A stretch of 64,000 nt of DNA from JAJDXO01 sp965207535. Lineage in GTDB: Bacteria > Pseudomonadota > Alphaproteobacteria > Rhodospirillales > UBA2165. Shown here piece after piece: positions 33,506 to 42,890 of this stretch. Position numbers and translations under genes: made by a program. The notes below the pieces were generated by a model. That model was not told the DNA's origin. It saw only the letters and a program-made list of their open reading frames with translations, and searched no databases. The stretch covers positions 124,001 to 188,000 of the forward strand of contig CBDBMR010000004.1 in NCBI GenBank assembly GCA_965207535.1, in the 5' to 3' direction. The stretch's first letter is position 1. The number at the start of each line of letters is the position of its first letter.

Positions 33506-33592
33506 CGCAAAATTAATTTTTTTTACGGCCGTGGCTCGATGACCGATTTGTTCCATTTGCGGCCCCGCCGTGGGCTCACTATATGAGCAGGG

Positions 33593-34339
33593 ATGGTTAG
33601 TCCGCCGCCTCGATCTCCGTGGAATCGGCCGCCGCCCCGGGGCGGCGGACGCGGTCCGTTGTGGTTGTGGCTGGCGGCGGGCGGCGCCGGCCTCGCGTTC
33701 CTGGTATTCCTCCTGGCGCGGGCGTTCCCCGAAATTTGGGCGCAAGAGGGAACCAGGATCAGCGTCGTTTCCTCGCTGGGATTCGCCGTATTGATTGGCT
33801 CGTCGCTCATCGTCCGGTGGCGCGCCCGGCCGGGGATCATGTTCAAGCACGCGGCCATTTGGGGCGCCGTCTTCGTGGTGCTGCTGTTGGCATTCTCGTT
33901 CAAGGACGATGCCCGAGGCCTGTTCGACCGGATGCGTGCCGAGCTTCTGCCCCATCGCGGCCAGGCGGTGCGCGAGACGCTGCTGCTGCGGGCCCGGGAC
34001 GACGGCCACTTCGTGGTTCAAGCCCTGGTCGACGGGGTGCCGGTTCGGTTCCTTGTCGATACCGGCGCCTCCGACGTCGTGCTCAGTCCCCGGGATGCCG
34101 AACGTTTGGGCCTCGATCCTTCGCGCCTGAATTACAGCCGGATCTATCAGACGGCGAATGGGACGGTCCGGGGCGCGCCGGTGGTCCTGGGCCGGGTCAG
34201 CGCCGGCCCCATCTCACTCCGCAACGTCCGAGCCTCCGTCAACCAAGCCCCCTTGTCGAGTTCCCTGCTGGGCATGAGTTTTCTCGGCCGGCTGTCCGGC
34301 TATTCGGTTGATGGCGACAAATTGACCCTTCGCCGCTAA
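33593..34339 (+). CDS. Membrane-anchored retropepsin-like aspartic protease (clan AA)
   Basis: The protein has 248 residues. A proline- and glycine-rich N-terminus is followed by three hydrophobic segments (about residues 23-42, 58-72 and 84-101). A single-domain aspartic protease follows, with the active-site text VRFLVDTGASDVVLSPRDA and a second flap-side turn GMSFLGRLSGYSVDGDKL. This is the TIGR02281-type family of bacterial retropepsin-like proteins, probably acting as a dimer on the periplasmic side. Substrate unknown. It diverges from the Fur-box gene. Confidence 0.87.
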   Translation: MVSPPPRSPWNRPPPRGGGRGPLWLWLAAGGAGLAFLVFLLARAFPEIWAQEGTRISVVSSLGFAVLIGSSLIVRWRARPGIMFKHAAIWGAVFVVLLLAFSFKDDARGLFDRMRAELLPHRGQAVRETLLLRARDDGHFVVQALVDGVPVRFLVDTGASDVVLSPRDAERLGLDPSRLNYSRIYQTANGTVRGAPVVLGRVSAGPISLRNVRASVNQAPLSSSLLGMSFLGRLSGYSVDGDKLTLRR

Positions 34340-34592
34340 GGATCGTCCAAGCGCCCGTTCCCGAAGGCGCTGAAATTCAGCCCTTTCCGCGGAATTTCTC
34401 CGCCGATCCCCGGGTTGGTTTGCCGCATTTCCTGCATGGGCTCAAAAGGGGGACCCGAAAGCCGATCTCCAAGGCGTGGCGGCTCAGCACTGAAATACTT
34501 GTGATTTTGCCGCTTTTTGGGCATTCTCCCGCGCTTTCCCGGCAATTGGGGCCGGGATGTGCCGGCCAGCACATTGGGATCCAAAATGAAAG

Positions 34593-36209
34593 ATGAGTGA
34601 TAAGCGCATCTACATATTCGATTCGACCCTGCGTGACGGCGCGCAGACCCAGGGAATCGACTTTTCCTCGGCGGACAAGGCGGCCATCGCGGCGGACCTT
34701 GATGCGTTGGGTATCGACTATGTGGAAGGCGGCTGGCCGGGCGCCAACCCGACGGATGATGCCTTTTTCGGCGAGCCGCCGGCATTCAAGAACGCCAAAC
34801 TCACCGCGTTCGGCATGACCCGCCGGGCCGGGCGCTCGACGGCCAACGATCCCGGCCTCAAGGCGCTGACCGAGCCCGGTACGCCCGTCGTCTGTATCGT
34901 CGGCAAGACCCATGATTTCCACGTCGATGTGGCGCTCGAGGTGGAGCTGGACGAGAACGTCGAAATGATCCGCGATTCGGTCGCCCATACGGTGGAAATC
35001 GGCCGGGAAGCCATTTTCGACGCCGAGCACTTCTTCGACGGCTACAAGGACAATCCGGACTACGCCTTGGCCTGCGTAAAGGCGGCTTACGATGCGGGGG
35101 CGCGCTGGGTGGTGCTGTGCGACACCAACGGCGGCACGCTGCCCCACGAGATCGAGGAGATCGTCATCAAGGTGACCGAGGTGGTGCCCGGTGACCGTCT
35201 GGGCATTCATTGTCACGACGACACCGGCAACGCGGTGGCGAACTCGCTGGCGGCGGTTCGCGCCGGCGTGCGGCAGGTGCAGGGCACCCTCAACGGCCTC
35301 GGCGAGCGCTGCGGCAACGCCAATCTCGTGACCCTGATCCCCAATCTGATGCTGAAGATGGGTTATGACACCGGGATTACCGAGGACGGGCTCAAGCAGC
35401 TCACCCACATTTCCCGTTTGCTCGACGAGCGCCTCAATCAGGCCCCCAACCGCTCGGCTCCCTATGTCGGCGAACGTGCCTTCGCCCACAAGGGCGGGCT
35501 GCATGTCTCGGCGGTGGAAAAGGATCCCAAGTCCTACGAGCACGTGGACCCCGAGGCTATCGGCAATCACCGCCACGTGGTGGTGTCGGACCAGTCGGGC
35601 CGCTCCAATATTCTCGCCATGTTCCGCGACATCGGCCTCGAGATCGAGGACAGCGATCCCAAGGTGATGCGGCTGGTTGAGGTGGTCAAAGAGCGGGAAT
35701 TCGACGGCTACGCCTATGACGGTGCCGAGGCGAGCTTCGAGCTGTTGGCCCGCCGGGCGCTTGGCGAGTTCCCGGAATATTTCAAGCTGACCAGCTTCCG
35801 GGTGATCGACGAACGGCGCTGGAATGCCCGGGGCGAGCTGATCACCCTCTCCGAAGCGACGGTGAAAGCTGAACTCAACGGCAAGACATTTATGAACGTT
35901 GCCGAGGGCAACGGTCCGGTGAATGCGCTTGATTCAGCGCTCCGCGATATTCTGGTGCCCCACTACCCCGAGCTCTCGGACGTCCGGCTGGTCGACTACA
36001 AGGTGCGCATCCTGACACCGTCGGAGGCCACCGGCGCGGTGACCCGGGTGATGATCGAGAGCGCCGATGAAAAGGGGGAGCGCTGGTCGACGGTGGGGGT
36101 TTCGACCAACATCATCGATGCGTCGTACAACGCGCTCCACGACGCCATCACCTACAAGCTTTTTCGGGACGAGGCCCCCGTCGGCGGCAGGCTCGCCGGC
36201 GCCGCATAA
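34593..36209 (+). CDS. cimA: (R)-citramalate synthase
   Basis: The protein has 538 residues, as usual for CimA. It starts IYIFDSTLRDGAQTQGIDFS. GIHCHDDTGNAVANSLAAV supplies metal-binding His, and QVQGTLNGLGERCGNANL is diagnostic of the HMGL/IPMS group. The C-terminal LeuA-type dimerisation/regulatory domain (from about residue 400) is present. It condenses pyruvate and acetyl-CoA to citramalate, giving a threonine-independent route to isoleucine. The alternative, 2-isopropylmalate synthase, is less likely from the N-terminal wording. The 253-bp gap upstream holds no clear promoter. Confidence 0.94.
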   Translation: MSDKRIYIFDSTLRDGAQTQGIDFSSADKAAIAADLDALGIDYVEGGWPGANPTDDAFFGEPPAFKNAKLTAFGMTRRAGRSTANDPGLKALTEPGTPVVCIVGKTHDFHVDVALEVELDENVEMIRDSVAHTVEIGREAIFDAEHFFDGYKDNPDYALACVKAAYDAGARWVVLCDTNGGTLPHEIEEIVIKVTEVVPGDRLGIHCHDDTGNAVANSLAAVRAGVRQVQGTLNGLGERCGNANLVTLIPNLMLKMGYDTGITEDGLKQLTHISRLLDERLNQAPNRSAPYVGERAFAHKGGLHVSAVEKDPKSYEHVDPEAIGNHRHVVVSDQSGRSNILAMFRDIGLEIEDSDPKVMRLVEVVKEREFDGYAYDGAEASFELLARRALGEFPEYFKLTSFRVIDERRWNARGELITLSEATVKAELNGKTFMNVAEGNGPVNALDSALRDILVPHYPELSDVRLVDYKVRILTPSEATGAVTRVMIESADEKGERWSTVGVSTNIIDASYNALHDAITYKLFRDEAPVGGRLAGAA

Positions 36210-36216
36210 GCCTGCC

Positions 36217-36978
36217 GTGGCGGGGACCGACCGCACACGCGAGCCGGGCGCGGCCGGCGAAAGCCCGGCGATCATCCTCGTCGACCCCCAACTGGGTGAG
36301 AATATCGGCATGGTCGCAAGGGCCATGCTCAATTGCGGCTTCACCGAATTGCGGCTTGTACGGCCGCGGGACGGCTGGCCGAGCGACAAGGCCATCGCCG
36401 CCGCGTCCGGCGCCGACCGGGTGGTCGACGGCGCCCGGCTGTTCGATACCACCGAAGCGGCGGTTGCCGATCTGACCACGGTCTATGCCACCACCGCCCG
36501 GCTGCGCGGCATGACCAAACTGGTTTATGCGCCGGATGAAGCGGCGCCCTTGATGGCCGAAGACCCCGCTTCCACCGGTATCCTGTTCGGCGGCGAGGCC
36601 AAGGGGCTCAAGAACGACGATATCGCGCTTGCCGACGCCGTCATCATGGCGCCCCTCAATCCGCAATTCTCGTCGCTCAATCTCGCCCAGGCGGTGCTCT
36701 TGGTGGCGTACGAATTCTACAAGCTCGGTCTCGAGCCGGCGGACGATCCCCTGGAGAAAAAGGGCACCCGTCCGGCGACCAAGGAGGAGCTCCTGGGATT
36801 TTATGAGCACCTGGAAAGCGCCCTCGACGGGTCTGGGTTTCTGCACGTCAAGGAGAAGCGTCCGACCATGGTGCGCAATCTGCGCAACCTGTTCGGCCGC
36901 GCCCGCCTGACCGAGCAAGAGGTCCGGACGCTCAGGGGCATCATCGCCTCGCTGGTGAAGTACAAGCCCGGGAAGTAG
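36217..36978 (+). CDS. trmJ: tRNA/rRNA 2'-O-methyltransferase of the TrmJ (SpoU) family
   Basis: From GTG 36217 the protein has 253 residues; the frame extends upstream only as an overlap with cimA. Motif 1 of SPOUT/TrmJ enzymes reads IILVDPQLGENIGMVARAMLNCGF. Motif 2 is GILFGGEAKGLKNDDI and motif 3 is PLNPQFSSLNLAQAVLLVAYE, forming the trefoil knot that binds SAM. The C-terminal helical extension with FGRARLTEQEVRTLRGI is the TrmJ-specific part. Expected activity is 2'-O-methylation of nucleotide 32 in tRNAs. It follows cimA by 7 nt. Confidence 0.92.
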   Translation: MAGTDRTREPGAAGESPAIILVDPQLGENIGMVARAMLNCGFTELRLVRPRDGWPSDKAIAAASGADRVVDGARLFDTTEAAVADLTTVYATTARLRGMTKLVYAPDEAAPLMAEDPASTGILFGGEAKGLKNDDIALADAVIMAPLNPQFSSLNLAQAVLLVAYEFYKLGLEPADDPLEKKGTRPATKEELLGFYEHLESALDGSGFLHVKEKRPTMVRNLRNLFGRARLTEQEVRTLRGIIASLVKYKPGK

Positions 36979-36988
36979 CGGGCTCGGC

Positions 36989-37438
36989 CTAGAACCCTGC
37001 CGCCGCCTTTGCCCCATTGCGCGCCAACTCGTCCGCCCGCTCGTTCTCCGGATGGCCGGCATGACCCTTGACCCAGTGCCATGACACATCGTGCTTCCGC
37101 GCCAACTCGTCGAGTTCCCGCCACAGTTCGTGATTGACGCGGTATCCGCCGCCCTTGGCCTTGAAGTCCTTGGCCTTCCAGCCGGCGAGCCATTCGGTCA
37201 TGCCCTTCTGGACATAGGTGCTGTCGGTATACACCGCGACACGGCAGGGACGGGTCAGCGCCTTTAGGCCCTCGATCACCGCAGTCATTTCCATCCGGTT
37301 GTTGGTGGTGGCGGGTTCGCCGCCGGACAGTTCCTTTTCGTGCCCGTTGAAGCGGAGTATGGCCCCCCAGCCCCCGGGCCCGGGATTGCCGCTGCAGGCG
37401 CCGTCGGTGAATAACTCGACATGGTCGGTATCGGCCAT
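36989..37438 (-). CDS. rnhA: Ribonuclease HI
   Basis: The protein has 149 residues from ATG 37438 with AGAAGG upstream. It removes RNA from RNA-DNA hybrids. The catalytic set is present: Asp in ELFTDGACSGNPGPGGWG, Glu in NNRMEMTAVIEGL, Asp in VYTDSTYV, and His/Asp in WVKGHAGHPENERADELA. It converges on trmJ with a 10-nt gap. A longer frame up to 37582 is spurious. Confidence 0.97.
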   Translation of the reverse strand: MADTDHVELFTDGACSGNPGPGGWGAILRFNGHEKELSGGEPATTNNRMEMTAVIEGLKALTRPCRVAVYTDSTYVQKGMTEWLAGWKAKDFKAKGGGYRVNHELWRELDELARKHDVSWHWVKGHAGHPENERADELARNGAKAAAGF

Positions 37439-37599
37439 ACCGCCTTCTAGAACAGAAATGGGGTTATGAAAACCGTTGCCCAGGCCCCCCCTGTGAGCGC
37501 AATCGTGAGCGCCCTTGTGAGTACCCGGGGCCTCAACTAAAGTCAGACCCATGAATTCCGCCGAACCGGCGGAGAAAAACACAACGGAGGTCCTTCGAG

Positions 37600-37839
37600 A
37601 TGAGCGAACCTGTCGTAGCTCAAAAAAGCCCGATCAAGCAGGAACTTGAGGCGGGGCAATCATACTTTTGGTGCGCCTGCGGCTACAGTGACAACCAGCC
37701 ATATTGCAACGGCGCCCACAAGGAGCATGGGATGGCGCCCATGAAGGTCGACAGCGACAAGGACCAGACGGTGTTTTTCTGCTGCTGCAAGCAAACCAAG
37801 ACGCCGCCCTACTGCGACGGCACGCACAGCTCGCTCTAG
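37600..37839 (+). CDS. Double CDGSH iron-sulfur protein
   Basis: The protein has 79 residues, with GGAGG about 10 nt upstream. It contains two tandem CDGSH-type motifs with identical spacing: Cys25-x-Cys27...Cys36-x3-His40 and Cys61-x-Cys63...Cys72-x3-His76 (YCNGAH and YCDGTH). Each 3Cys-1His set binds a redox-active [2Fe-2S] cluster in mitoNEET-family proteins, and the two-motif bacterial form folds as a monomer. The first motif has Asn in place of the Asp of CDGSH. The role may be Fe-S transfer or redox sensing. Confidence 0.9.
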   Translation: MSEPVVAQKSPIKQELEAGQSYFWCACGYSDNQPYCNGAHKEHGMAPMKVDSDKDQTVFFCCCKQTKTPPYCDGTHSSL

Positions 37840-37873
37840 GAAGCCGGCCGCCGACGTGAGTGCCCCCGGCCAG

Positions 37874-38473
37874 ATGAAGTTGCGGATTATTCGGCGGACG
37901 GCCGGACTGGCGGTCCTGGCCGCGGTCCTCGCCGCCTGCGAGGTCGACCCGCCGAGTCTCGCCGATTTCGGAATTGGCGGGAAGGTGCCGCTCCCGGGTT
38001 GTCCGCCCGTCAAGTTGCTTGGCGCTGCCGGTGAAATCGTCCAGTACCGGGAAGGCCCCGGCCGGGACATTACGGATATCGTCCACGAATCCAAGTTGGT
38101 CGGGTTTAGCGGCAACTGCGAGTTCATCGGGGATTCTCCGAATTTCACCCACGTCAAGGTGCTGATGCGGCCGGTGTTGGACATCTCGCGAGGACCGGCG
38201 GCGACCGGCCGCACGCTCGACCTGAATTACTTTGTCGCAATTCCGGATTTCTATCCGAGCCCGGCAGGACGCCAGGAAATGTCCGTCCGCGTCTTGTTTC
38301 CGGAAAATCGCTCGAACATTCGGGTTCAGGACGAGGAAGTCTCGCTGACCATCCCTCTGTCGGGCGGGCGTAGCGCGCCGGATACCGATATCTTTCTGGG
38401 CTTCGTCCTGACCGAAGAGCAACTGAAGGCCAACCAGGAACGGCGAAGCGCTGCCGGCGAGGATGGGAGGTAG
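37874..38473 (+). CDS. Uncharacterised lipoprotein
   Basis: From ATG 37874 the protein has 199 residues (a GTG at 37856 is also possible). The signal MKLRIIRRTAGLAVLAAVLA ends in a lipobox LAAC with lipidated Cys22. The mature protein has two further Cys (in PGCPPVK and GNCEFIG) that could pair, a likely beta-rich middle (TLDLNYFVAIPDFYP) and a VTIPLSGG-like turn (SLTIPLSGGR). No family is recognised with certainty. The gene is 4 nt from gcvT, so it shares its transcript, but a link to glycine cleavage is not evident. Confidence 0.75.
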   Translation: MKLRIIRRTAGLAVLAAVLAACEVDPPSLADFGIGGKVPLPGCPPVKLLGAAGEIVQYREGPGRDITDIVHESKLVGFSGNCEFIGDSPNFTHVKVLMRPVLDISRGPAATGRTLDLNYFVAIPDFYPSPAGRQEMSVRVLFPENRSNIRVQDEEVSLTIPLSGGRSAPDTDIFLGFVLTEEQLKANQERRSAAGEDGR

Positions 38474-38477
38474 CGCC

Positions 38478-39578
38478 GTGTCCGCCGGTGCATCCCGAAC
38501 GACGCATCTCCATGAGCTGCATGTGTCGCTTGGCGCCAAGATGGTGCCGTTCGCCGGCTATGACATGCCCGTCCAGTACACGGGCATCATCGCCGAGCAC
38601 CTCCACACGCGGTCCGGTGCCGGATTGTTCGATGTCGGACACATGGGTCAGGGACGTCTCACCGGGGCAGGGGCCGCCGCGGCGCTGGAGGCGCTCGTCC
38701 CGGGCGACATAAAGGGGCTGGCCGAGGGCCGCATGCGCTATACCCAATTGACCAATGAGCACGGCGGTATTCTGGATGACCTGATGGCGTCCAAAATCGG
38801 CGATGCGATCTTCCTGGTGGTCAATGCGTCGAGAAAGGAAAGTGACTTCGCGCACATTGCTGGGGGCGTCGGTTCGGACGCCGCGCTCGAAATCCTGGCT
38901 GACCGCGCCCTCATCGCGCTTCAGGGGCCGAAGGCGGCGGCGGTGCTCGGCCGCCATGCGCAAGGTGTTGCCGAAATGAAGTTCATGACCATTTCCACGG
39001 TCGACGTCATGGGAGCCGAATGTCTGGTCTCGCGGTCCGGTTATACCGGGGAAGACGGCTACGAGATATCCATTCCCGGCGAATCGGCCGTCGAAATCGC
39101 GCAAACCTTGCTGGCCGAATCCGAGGTCGAGCCTATCGGACTGGGCGCGCGGGACACGCTGCGGCTGGAGGCCGGGCTTTGTCTCTACGGCAACGATATC
39201 GACGAGACCACGACGCCGGTGGAAGCGGGGCTCACGTGGTCCATCGCCAAACGCCACGAAGAGGGCGGATTCCCTGGCGCACCGGTGATTCAGCAGCAGA
39301 TCGCCGATGGTCCGGAGCGCCGCCGGGTGGGGTTGAAACCGGACGGCAAGGCGCCGGTGCGGGCGCACGCCGAGATCCGCGGCAAGCTCGGCGAGACCGT
39401 CGGTGAGGTCACCAGCGGCGGCTTCGGACCGACCGTCGACGGACCGGTCGCGATGGGCTATGTAAAAAGTGAACATGCCGGAGCGGGAACGCCCGTGGAC
39501 ATCATGGTTCGCGGCAAGCCCCTGCCGGCCACCGTGGTTAGATTGCCCTTCGTCGAGCAGCGCTACTTCAGAGGGTGA
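38478..39578 (+). CDS. gcvT: Aminomethyltransferase, glycine cleavage T protein
   Basis: From GTG 38478 the protein has 366 residues. GGGAGG lies 7 nt upstream, whereas the in-frame ATG at 38463 precedes that SD. Family text: MVPFAGYDMPVQYTGIIAEHLHTRSGAGLFDVGHMGQ-like N-terminus, LQGPKAA, VSRSGYTGEDGYEI and GLGARDTLRLEAGLCLYGND. It transfers the methylene carbon from the H-protein lipoate to tetrahydrofolate. First gene of gcvT-H-PA-PB. No glycine riboswitch fits between it and the lipoprotein gene. Confidence 0.95.
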   Translation: MSAGASRTTHLHELHVSLGAKMVPFAGYDMPVQYTGIIAEHLHTRSGAGLFDVGHMGQGRLTGAGAAAALEALVPGDIKGLAEGRMRYTQLTNEHGGILDDLMASKIGDAIFLVVNASRKESDFAHIAGGVGSDAALEILADRALIALQGPKAAAVLGRHAQGVAEMKFMTISTVDVMGAECLVSRSGYTGEDGYEISIPGESAVEIAQTLLAESEVEPIGLGARDTLRLEAGLCLYGNDIDETTTPVEAGLTWSIAKRHEEGGFPGAPVIQQQIADGPERRRVGLKPDGKAPVRAHAEIRGKLGETVGEVTSGGFGPTVDGPVAMGYVKSEHAGAGTPVDIMVRGKPLPATVVRLPFVEQRYFRG

Positions 39579-39621
39579 CATCGGGAGAGGCCTGCGGGTC
39601 CAGATCAGGGAGTTAAATCTC

Positions 39622-39999
39622 ATGGCCGACATGAAATTCACCAAGGAACACGAATGGATCGCCGTTGACGGCGACGTCGGTACCGTGGGCATATCCGAAT
39701 ACGCTCAGGAACAGTTGGGCGACGTAGTGTTCGTCGAGGTGCCGGACGTCGGCAAGTCGTTCAACCGCGGTGACGAAGCCGCCGTGGTCGAATCGGTCAA
39801 AGCCGCCTCGGAAGTGTTCGCCCCGGTGGATGGTGAAATCGTTGAGGTCAATTCCGGTCTCGAAGACGCCCCCGGCACCGTTAACGAGGATGCCCTTGGG
39901 GGCGGCTGGTTCTTCAAGATCAGGATCAACGATGCGTCGCAGCTGGATGAACTGATGGACAAGGCGGCCTACGACGCCTACACCGCGGAACTCGATTGA
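39622..39999 (+). CDS. gcvH: Glycine cleavage H protein
   Basis: The protein has 125 residues. ATG 39622 is preceded by AGGGAG. The lipoylated lysine is Lys60 in ESVKAASEVFAP, and the fold begins KFTKEHEWI. It shuttles the aminomethyl group between P and T proteins. Its stop TGA overlaps the gcvPA start by 1 nt. Confidence 0.97.
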   Translation: MADMKFTKEHEWIAVDGDVGTVGISEYAQEQLGDVVFVEVPDVGKSFNRGDEAAVVESVKAASEVFAPVDGEIVEVNSGLEDAPGTVNEDALGGGWFFKIRINDASQLDELMDKAAYDAYTAELD

Positions 40000-41342
40000 T
40001 GCGGTTCCTGCCGCTCTCCGATGCCGACCGGGCAGAGATGCTCGCGGCCATCGGGGTGCCGGCCATCGAAGATCTATACAAGGATGTGCCGGAGGGGCTG
40101 CACCTCGCGGGCCCTGTCGACCTGCCGTTCCATGCCGGTGAGCTTGACGTAGGCCGGGACCTAGCGGCGCTAGCCGCCCGAAATCTCGACGGTGGATCGG
40201 CGCCGTTTTTCGTCGGTGGCGGGGTCTACCGGCATCATGTGCCGGCGGCGGTGGATCATCTGATCCAGCGGGGGGAATTTCTGACCGCCTACACGCCCTA
40301 TCAGCCGGAGGTGTCGCAGGGCACGCTGCAGGCGTTGTTTGAGTTCCAGACCCAGGTCGCCCTGATCACCGGCATGGATGTCGCCAATGCATCGTTGTAT
40401 GACGGGTCCACCGGCTGCGCCGAGGCGGCGATGATGGCCTGCCGGGTCACCAGGCGAAGCCGGGTCGTGCTGTCGGGCAGCCTGCATCCCCATTATCGCC
40501 AAGTGACCGAGACCAATGCCCGGTTTCTCGATCTGCAGATCGATGCGCTGAGCCCAAACCCCTCGGCGCCCGAGGATCTTGCCGCCCACCTCGACAAAGA
40601 GACGGCATGCATCGTGGTCCAGAACCCGGATTTTTTCGGCCGGGTGCGCGAGTTGTCGGCGTTGGCTTCCGCCTGCCACGATGCGGGCGCGCTTTTGATC
40701 GTCGTGGTCAATGAGATCGTATCCTTGGGCGCCCTTAAATCACCCGGCGATATGGGGGCCGATATCGTTGCCGCCGAGGGCCAGTCCCTCGGCAATGCCA
40801 TGGGATTCGGTGGCCCGCATGTGGGCCTGTTTGCGGTCAAGGACCGGTTTATCCGCCAGATGCCCGGCCGCCTCGCCGGCCAGACCGTTGATGTGGACGG
40901 CAACCGGGGGTGGGTGCTGACCCTCTCGACCCGCGAGCAGCATATCCGGCGCGAGAAGGCGACCAGCAACATCTGCACGAATTCGGGCCTTTGCGCCCTG
41001 GCGTTTTCCGTCCACCTCACCATGCTCGGAGAGGCGGGGTTCACCCGTTTGGCGGAACTCAATCACGCGGCGGCGGTCAAGTTGGCGGAGCGGCTGGGCG
41101 CGGTGGACGGCGTCGAAATCGTCAACGACACCTTCTTCAACGAGTTCACGCTCCGGCTCGACCGGCCCGCGGCGCCGGTGGTTGAGGCGATGGCCGGCCA
41201 AGGCGTGCTCGGGGGAGTTCCGGTTTCCCGGCTGCTGCCCGGCGAAGCGGCGTTGGAAAACCTGCTGGTGGTCGCAGCGACCGAAACCAATACCGAGGCC
41301 GAGATGGACAAGCTCGCCGAAGCGCTGAGCGGGGCTTTGTAG
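39999..41342 (+). CDS. gcvPA: Glycine dehydrogenase (decarboxylating) subunit 1
   Basis: The protein has 447 residues, starting at ATG 39999 in the TGATG junction with gcvH. It is the N-terminal half of P protein (FLPLSDADRAEML, FVGGGVYRHHVPAAVDHL, YTPYQPEVSQGTLQALFEFQT, SNICTNSGLCAL). This half lacks the PLP lysine and pairs with GcvPB. The split P protein is the common alphaproteobacterial and Gram-positive arrangement. Confidence 0.97.
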   Translation: MRFLPLSDADRAEMLAAIGVPAIEDLYKDVPEGLHLAGPVDLPFHAGELDVGRDLAALAARNLDGGSAPFFVGGGVYRHHVPAAVDHLIQRGEFLTAYTPYQPEVSQGTLQALFEFQTQVALITGMDVANASLYDGSTGCAEAAMMACRVTRRSRVVLSGSLHPHYRQVTETNARFLDLQIDALSPNPSAPEDLAAHLDKETACIVVQNPDFFGRVRELSALASACHDAGALLIVVVNEIVSLGALKSPGDMGADIVAAEGQSLGNAMGFGGPHVGLFAVKDRFIRQMPGRLAGQTVDVDGNRGWVLTLSTREQHIRREKATSNICTNSGLCALAFSVHLTMLGEAGFTRLAELNHAAAVKLAERLGAVDGVEIVNDTFFNEFTLRLDRPAAPVVEAMAGQGVLGGVPVSRLLPGEAALENLLVVAATETNTEAEMDKLAEALSGAL

Positions 41343-42833
41343 ATGGCCGGGACGATCACCGGAAATAAGGGACTTCAGCAAGAGGAAGAGCTGATCTTCG
41401 AGCAGGATTCACCCGGTCAATCGGGCGTCGATCTGCCGGCGCCGGATGCCGTGGCATCCCGGCTTGGCGACGCCGCGCGAACCGCGCCCATCGGCCTGCC
41501 CGGCCTCTCGGAGCCGCAGGTGGTGCGCCACTACCTGCGGATCAGCCAGAAAAACTACGCCATTGATGCCGGTATGTATCCGTTGGGCTCATGCACCATG
41601 AAGCACAACCCCCGGCTCAACGAGAAAATGGCGCGGCTGCCCGGATTTGCCGACATCCACCCCCTCCAGCCCGAAAGCACGGTGCAGGGGGCGCTCGCGC
41701 TGATCAACGAATGCGCCCGGTGGCTGACGACGCTCACCGGGATGCCGGGCGTCGCCATGTCGCCGGCGGCCGGCGCCCACGGAGAGCTGACGGGCCTGAT
41801 GACCATCCGCGCGGCGCTCGAAGACCAGGGCGGCCCCCGTAAGCGGGTGTTGGTGCCCGAATCCGCCCACGGCACCAATCCGGCGAGCGCGCATATGTGC
41901 GGCTATACGGTGGAGGCCATCCCGGCGGACGAGACGGGCCGGGTGGACCTGGCGGCGCTCAGGGACCGGATCGACGACGACGTCGCCGCCATCATGATCA
42001 CCAATCCCAACACCTGCGGCCTGTTCGAGGGCGACATGAAGAACATGTCGGATGCCGTCCACGCCGCCGGCGGCTACGTCTACTGCGACGGAGCCAATTT
42101 CAACGCCATCGTCGGGCGGGTTCGGCCGGGGGATTTGGGCATCGACAGCATGCACCTCAATCTACACAAGACGTTCTCCACGCCCCACGGCGGCGGCGGC
42201 CCGGGGGCGGGGCCGGTGGCGCTGTCGGAAGCGCTGGTGCCGTACGCGCCATTGCCGTACGTGGTTGCCGGCGAGGATGGATTTCATCTGGTCGAACACG
42301 CCGATAACGCGGAAGGCAAACCCTACGGCCGGATGAAAGGGTTCCACGGCCAGTTCGGGGTCTTCGTCCGGGCGCTGGCCTACATGATGAGCATGGGGGC
42401 GGACGGGCTCCGGCAGGCCTCGGGCGATGCGGTGCTCAACGCCAATTACCTTCTCGCCGCGCTGGAGGACGATCTCTCGCTGCCCTATCCCGGCCCGTGC
42501 ATGCACGAGGTGCTGTTCGACGATCACTTCCTCAAGGATACCGGCGTCACAACCCTCGATTTCGCCAAGGCGATGATCGACGAGGGCGTTCATCCCATGA
42601 CCATGTATTTCCCGCTGGTGGTGCATGGCGCCCTGTTGATGGAACCCACCGAGACGGAAAGCAAAGCGGCCCTCGACAGCTTCGTCCGGATGATCAAGGG
42701 TCTGGCGTCCGAGGCCAAGGCGGGAAACACCGAGTTGTTCAGCGAAGCGCCCCGCCATACCCCCCGCCGGCGGCTGGACGAGACCACGGCCGCGCGCTCG
42801 CCTGTGCTGCGCTGGCGGCCGGCCCTCGATTAG
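41343..42833 (+). CDS. gcvPB: Glycine dehydrogenase (decarboxylating) subunit 2
   Basis: The protein has 496 residues and its ATG abuts the gcvPA stop. The PLP-binding lysine is Lys276 in HLNLHKTFSTPHGGGGPG. Other signatures are YPLGSCTMKHNP, SPAAGAHGELTGL and PESAHGTNPASA. With GcvPA it decarboxylates glycine and loads the H protein. It converges with the MoxR/BatA cluster with a 57-nt gap. Confidence 0.97.
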   Translation: MAGTITGNKGLQQEEELIFEQDSPGQSGVDLPAPDAVASRLGDAARTAPIGLPGLSEPQVVRHYLRISQKNYAIDAGMYPLGSCTMKHNPRLNEKMARLPGFADIHPLQPESTVQGALALINECARWLTTLTGMPGVAMSPAAGAHGELTGLMTIRAALEDQGGPRKRVLVPESAHGTNPASAHMCGYTVEAIPADETGRVDLAALRDRIDDDVAAIMITNPNTCGLFEGDMKNMSDAVHAAGGYVYCDGANFNAIVGRVRPGDLGIDSMHLNLHKTFSTPHGGGGPGAGPVALSEALVPYAPLPYVVAGEDGFHLVEHADNAEGKPYGRMKGFHGQFGVFVRALAYMMSMGADGLRQASGDAVLNANYLLAALEDDLSLPYPGPCMHEVLFDDHFLKDTGVTTLDFAKAMIDEGVHPMTMYFPLVVHGALLMEPTETESKAALDSFVRMIKGLASEAKAGNTELFSEAPRHTPRRRLDETTAARSPVLRWRPALD

Positions 42834-42890
42834 GACAATTCGCTCAGCAGGCCTTGGCGGATCCTCCGATCGATTGGAGCGTGATCGAGG

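Noticed and set aside
34336..34524. Possible 62-residue minus-strand protein (MPKKRQNHKYF...) in the gap before cimA
   Set aside because: GGGAGA abuts the ATG with poor spacing, no family is recognised, and nothing else supports it. It could be checked by conservation.
37840..38477. Glycine riboswitch ahead of gcvT
   Set aside because: The space is filled by the lipoprotein gene and no tandem aptamer-like structure was seen.
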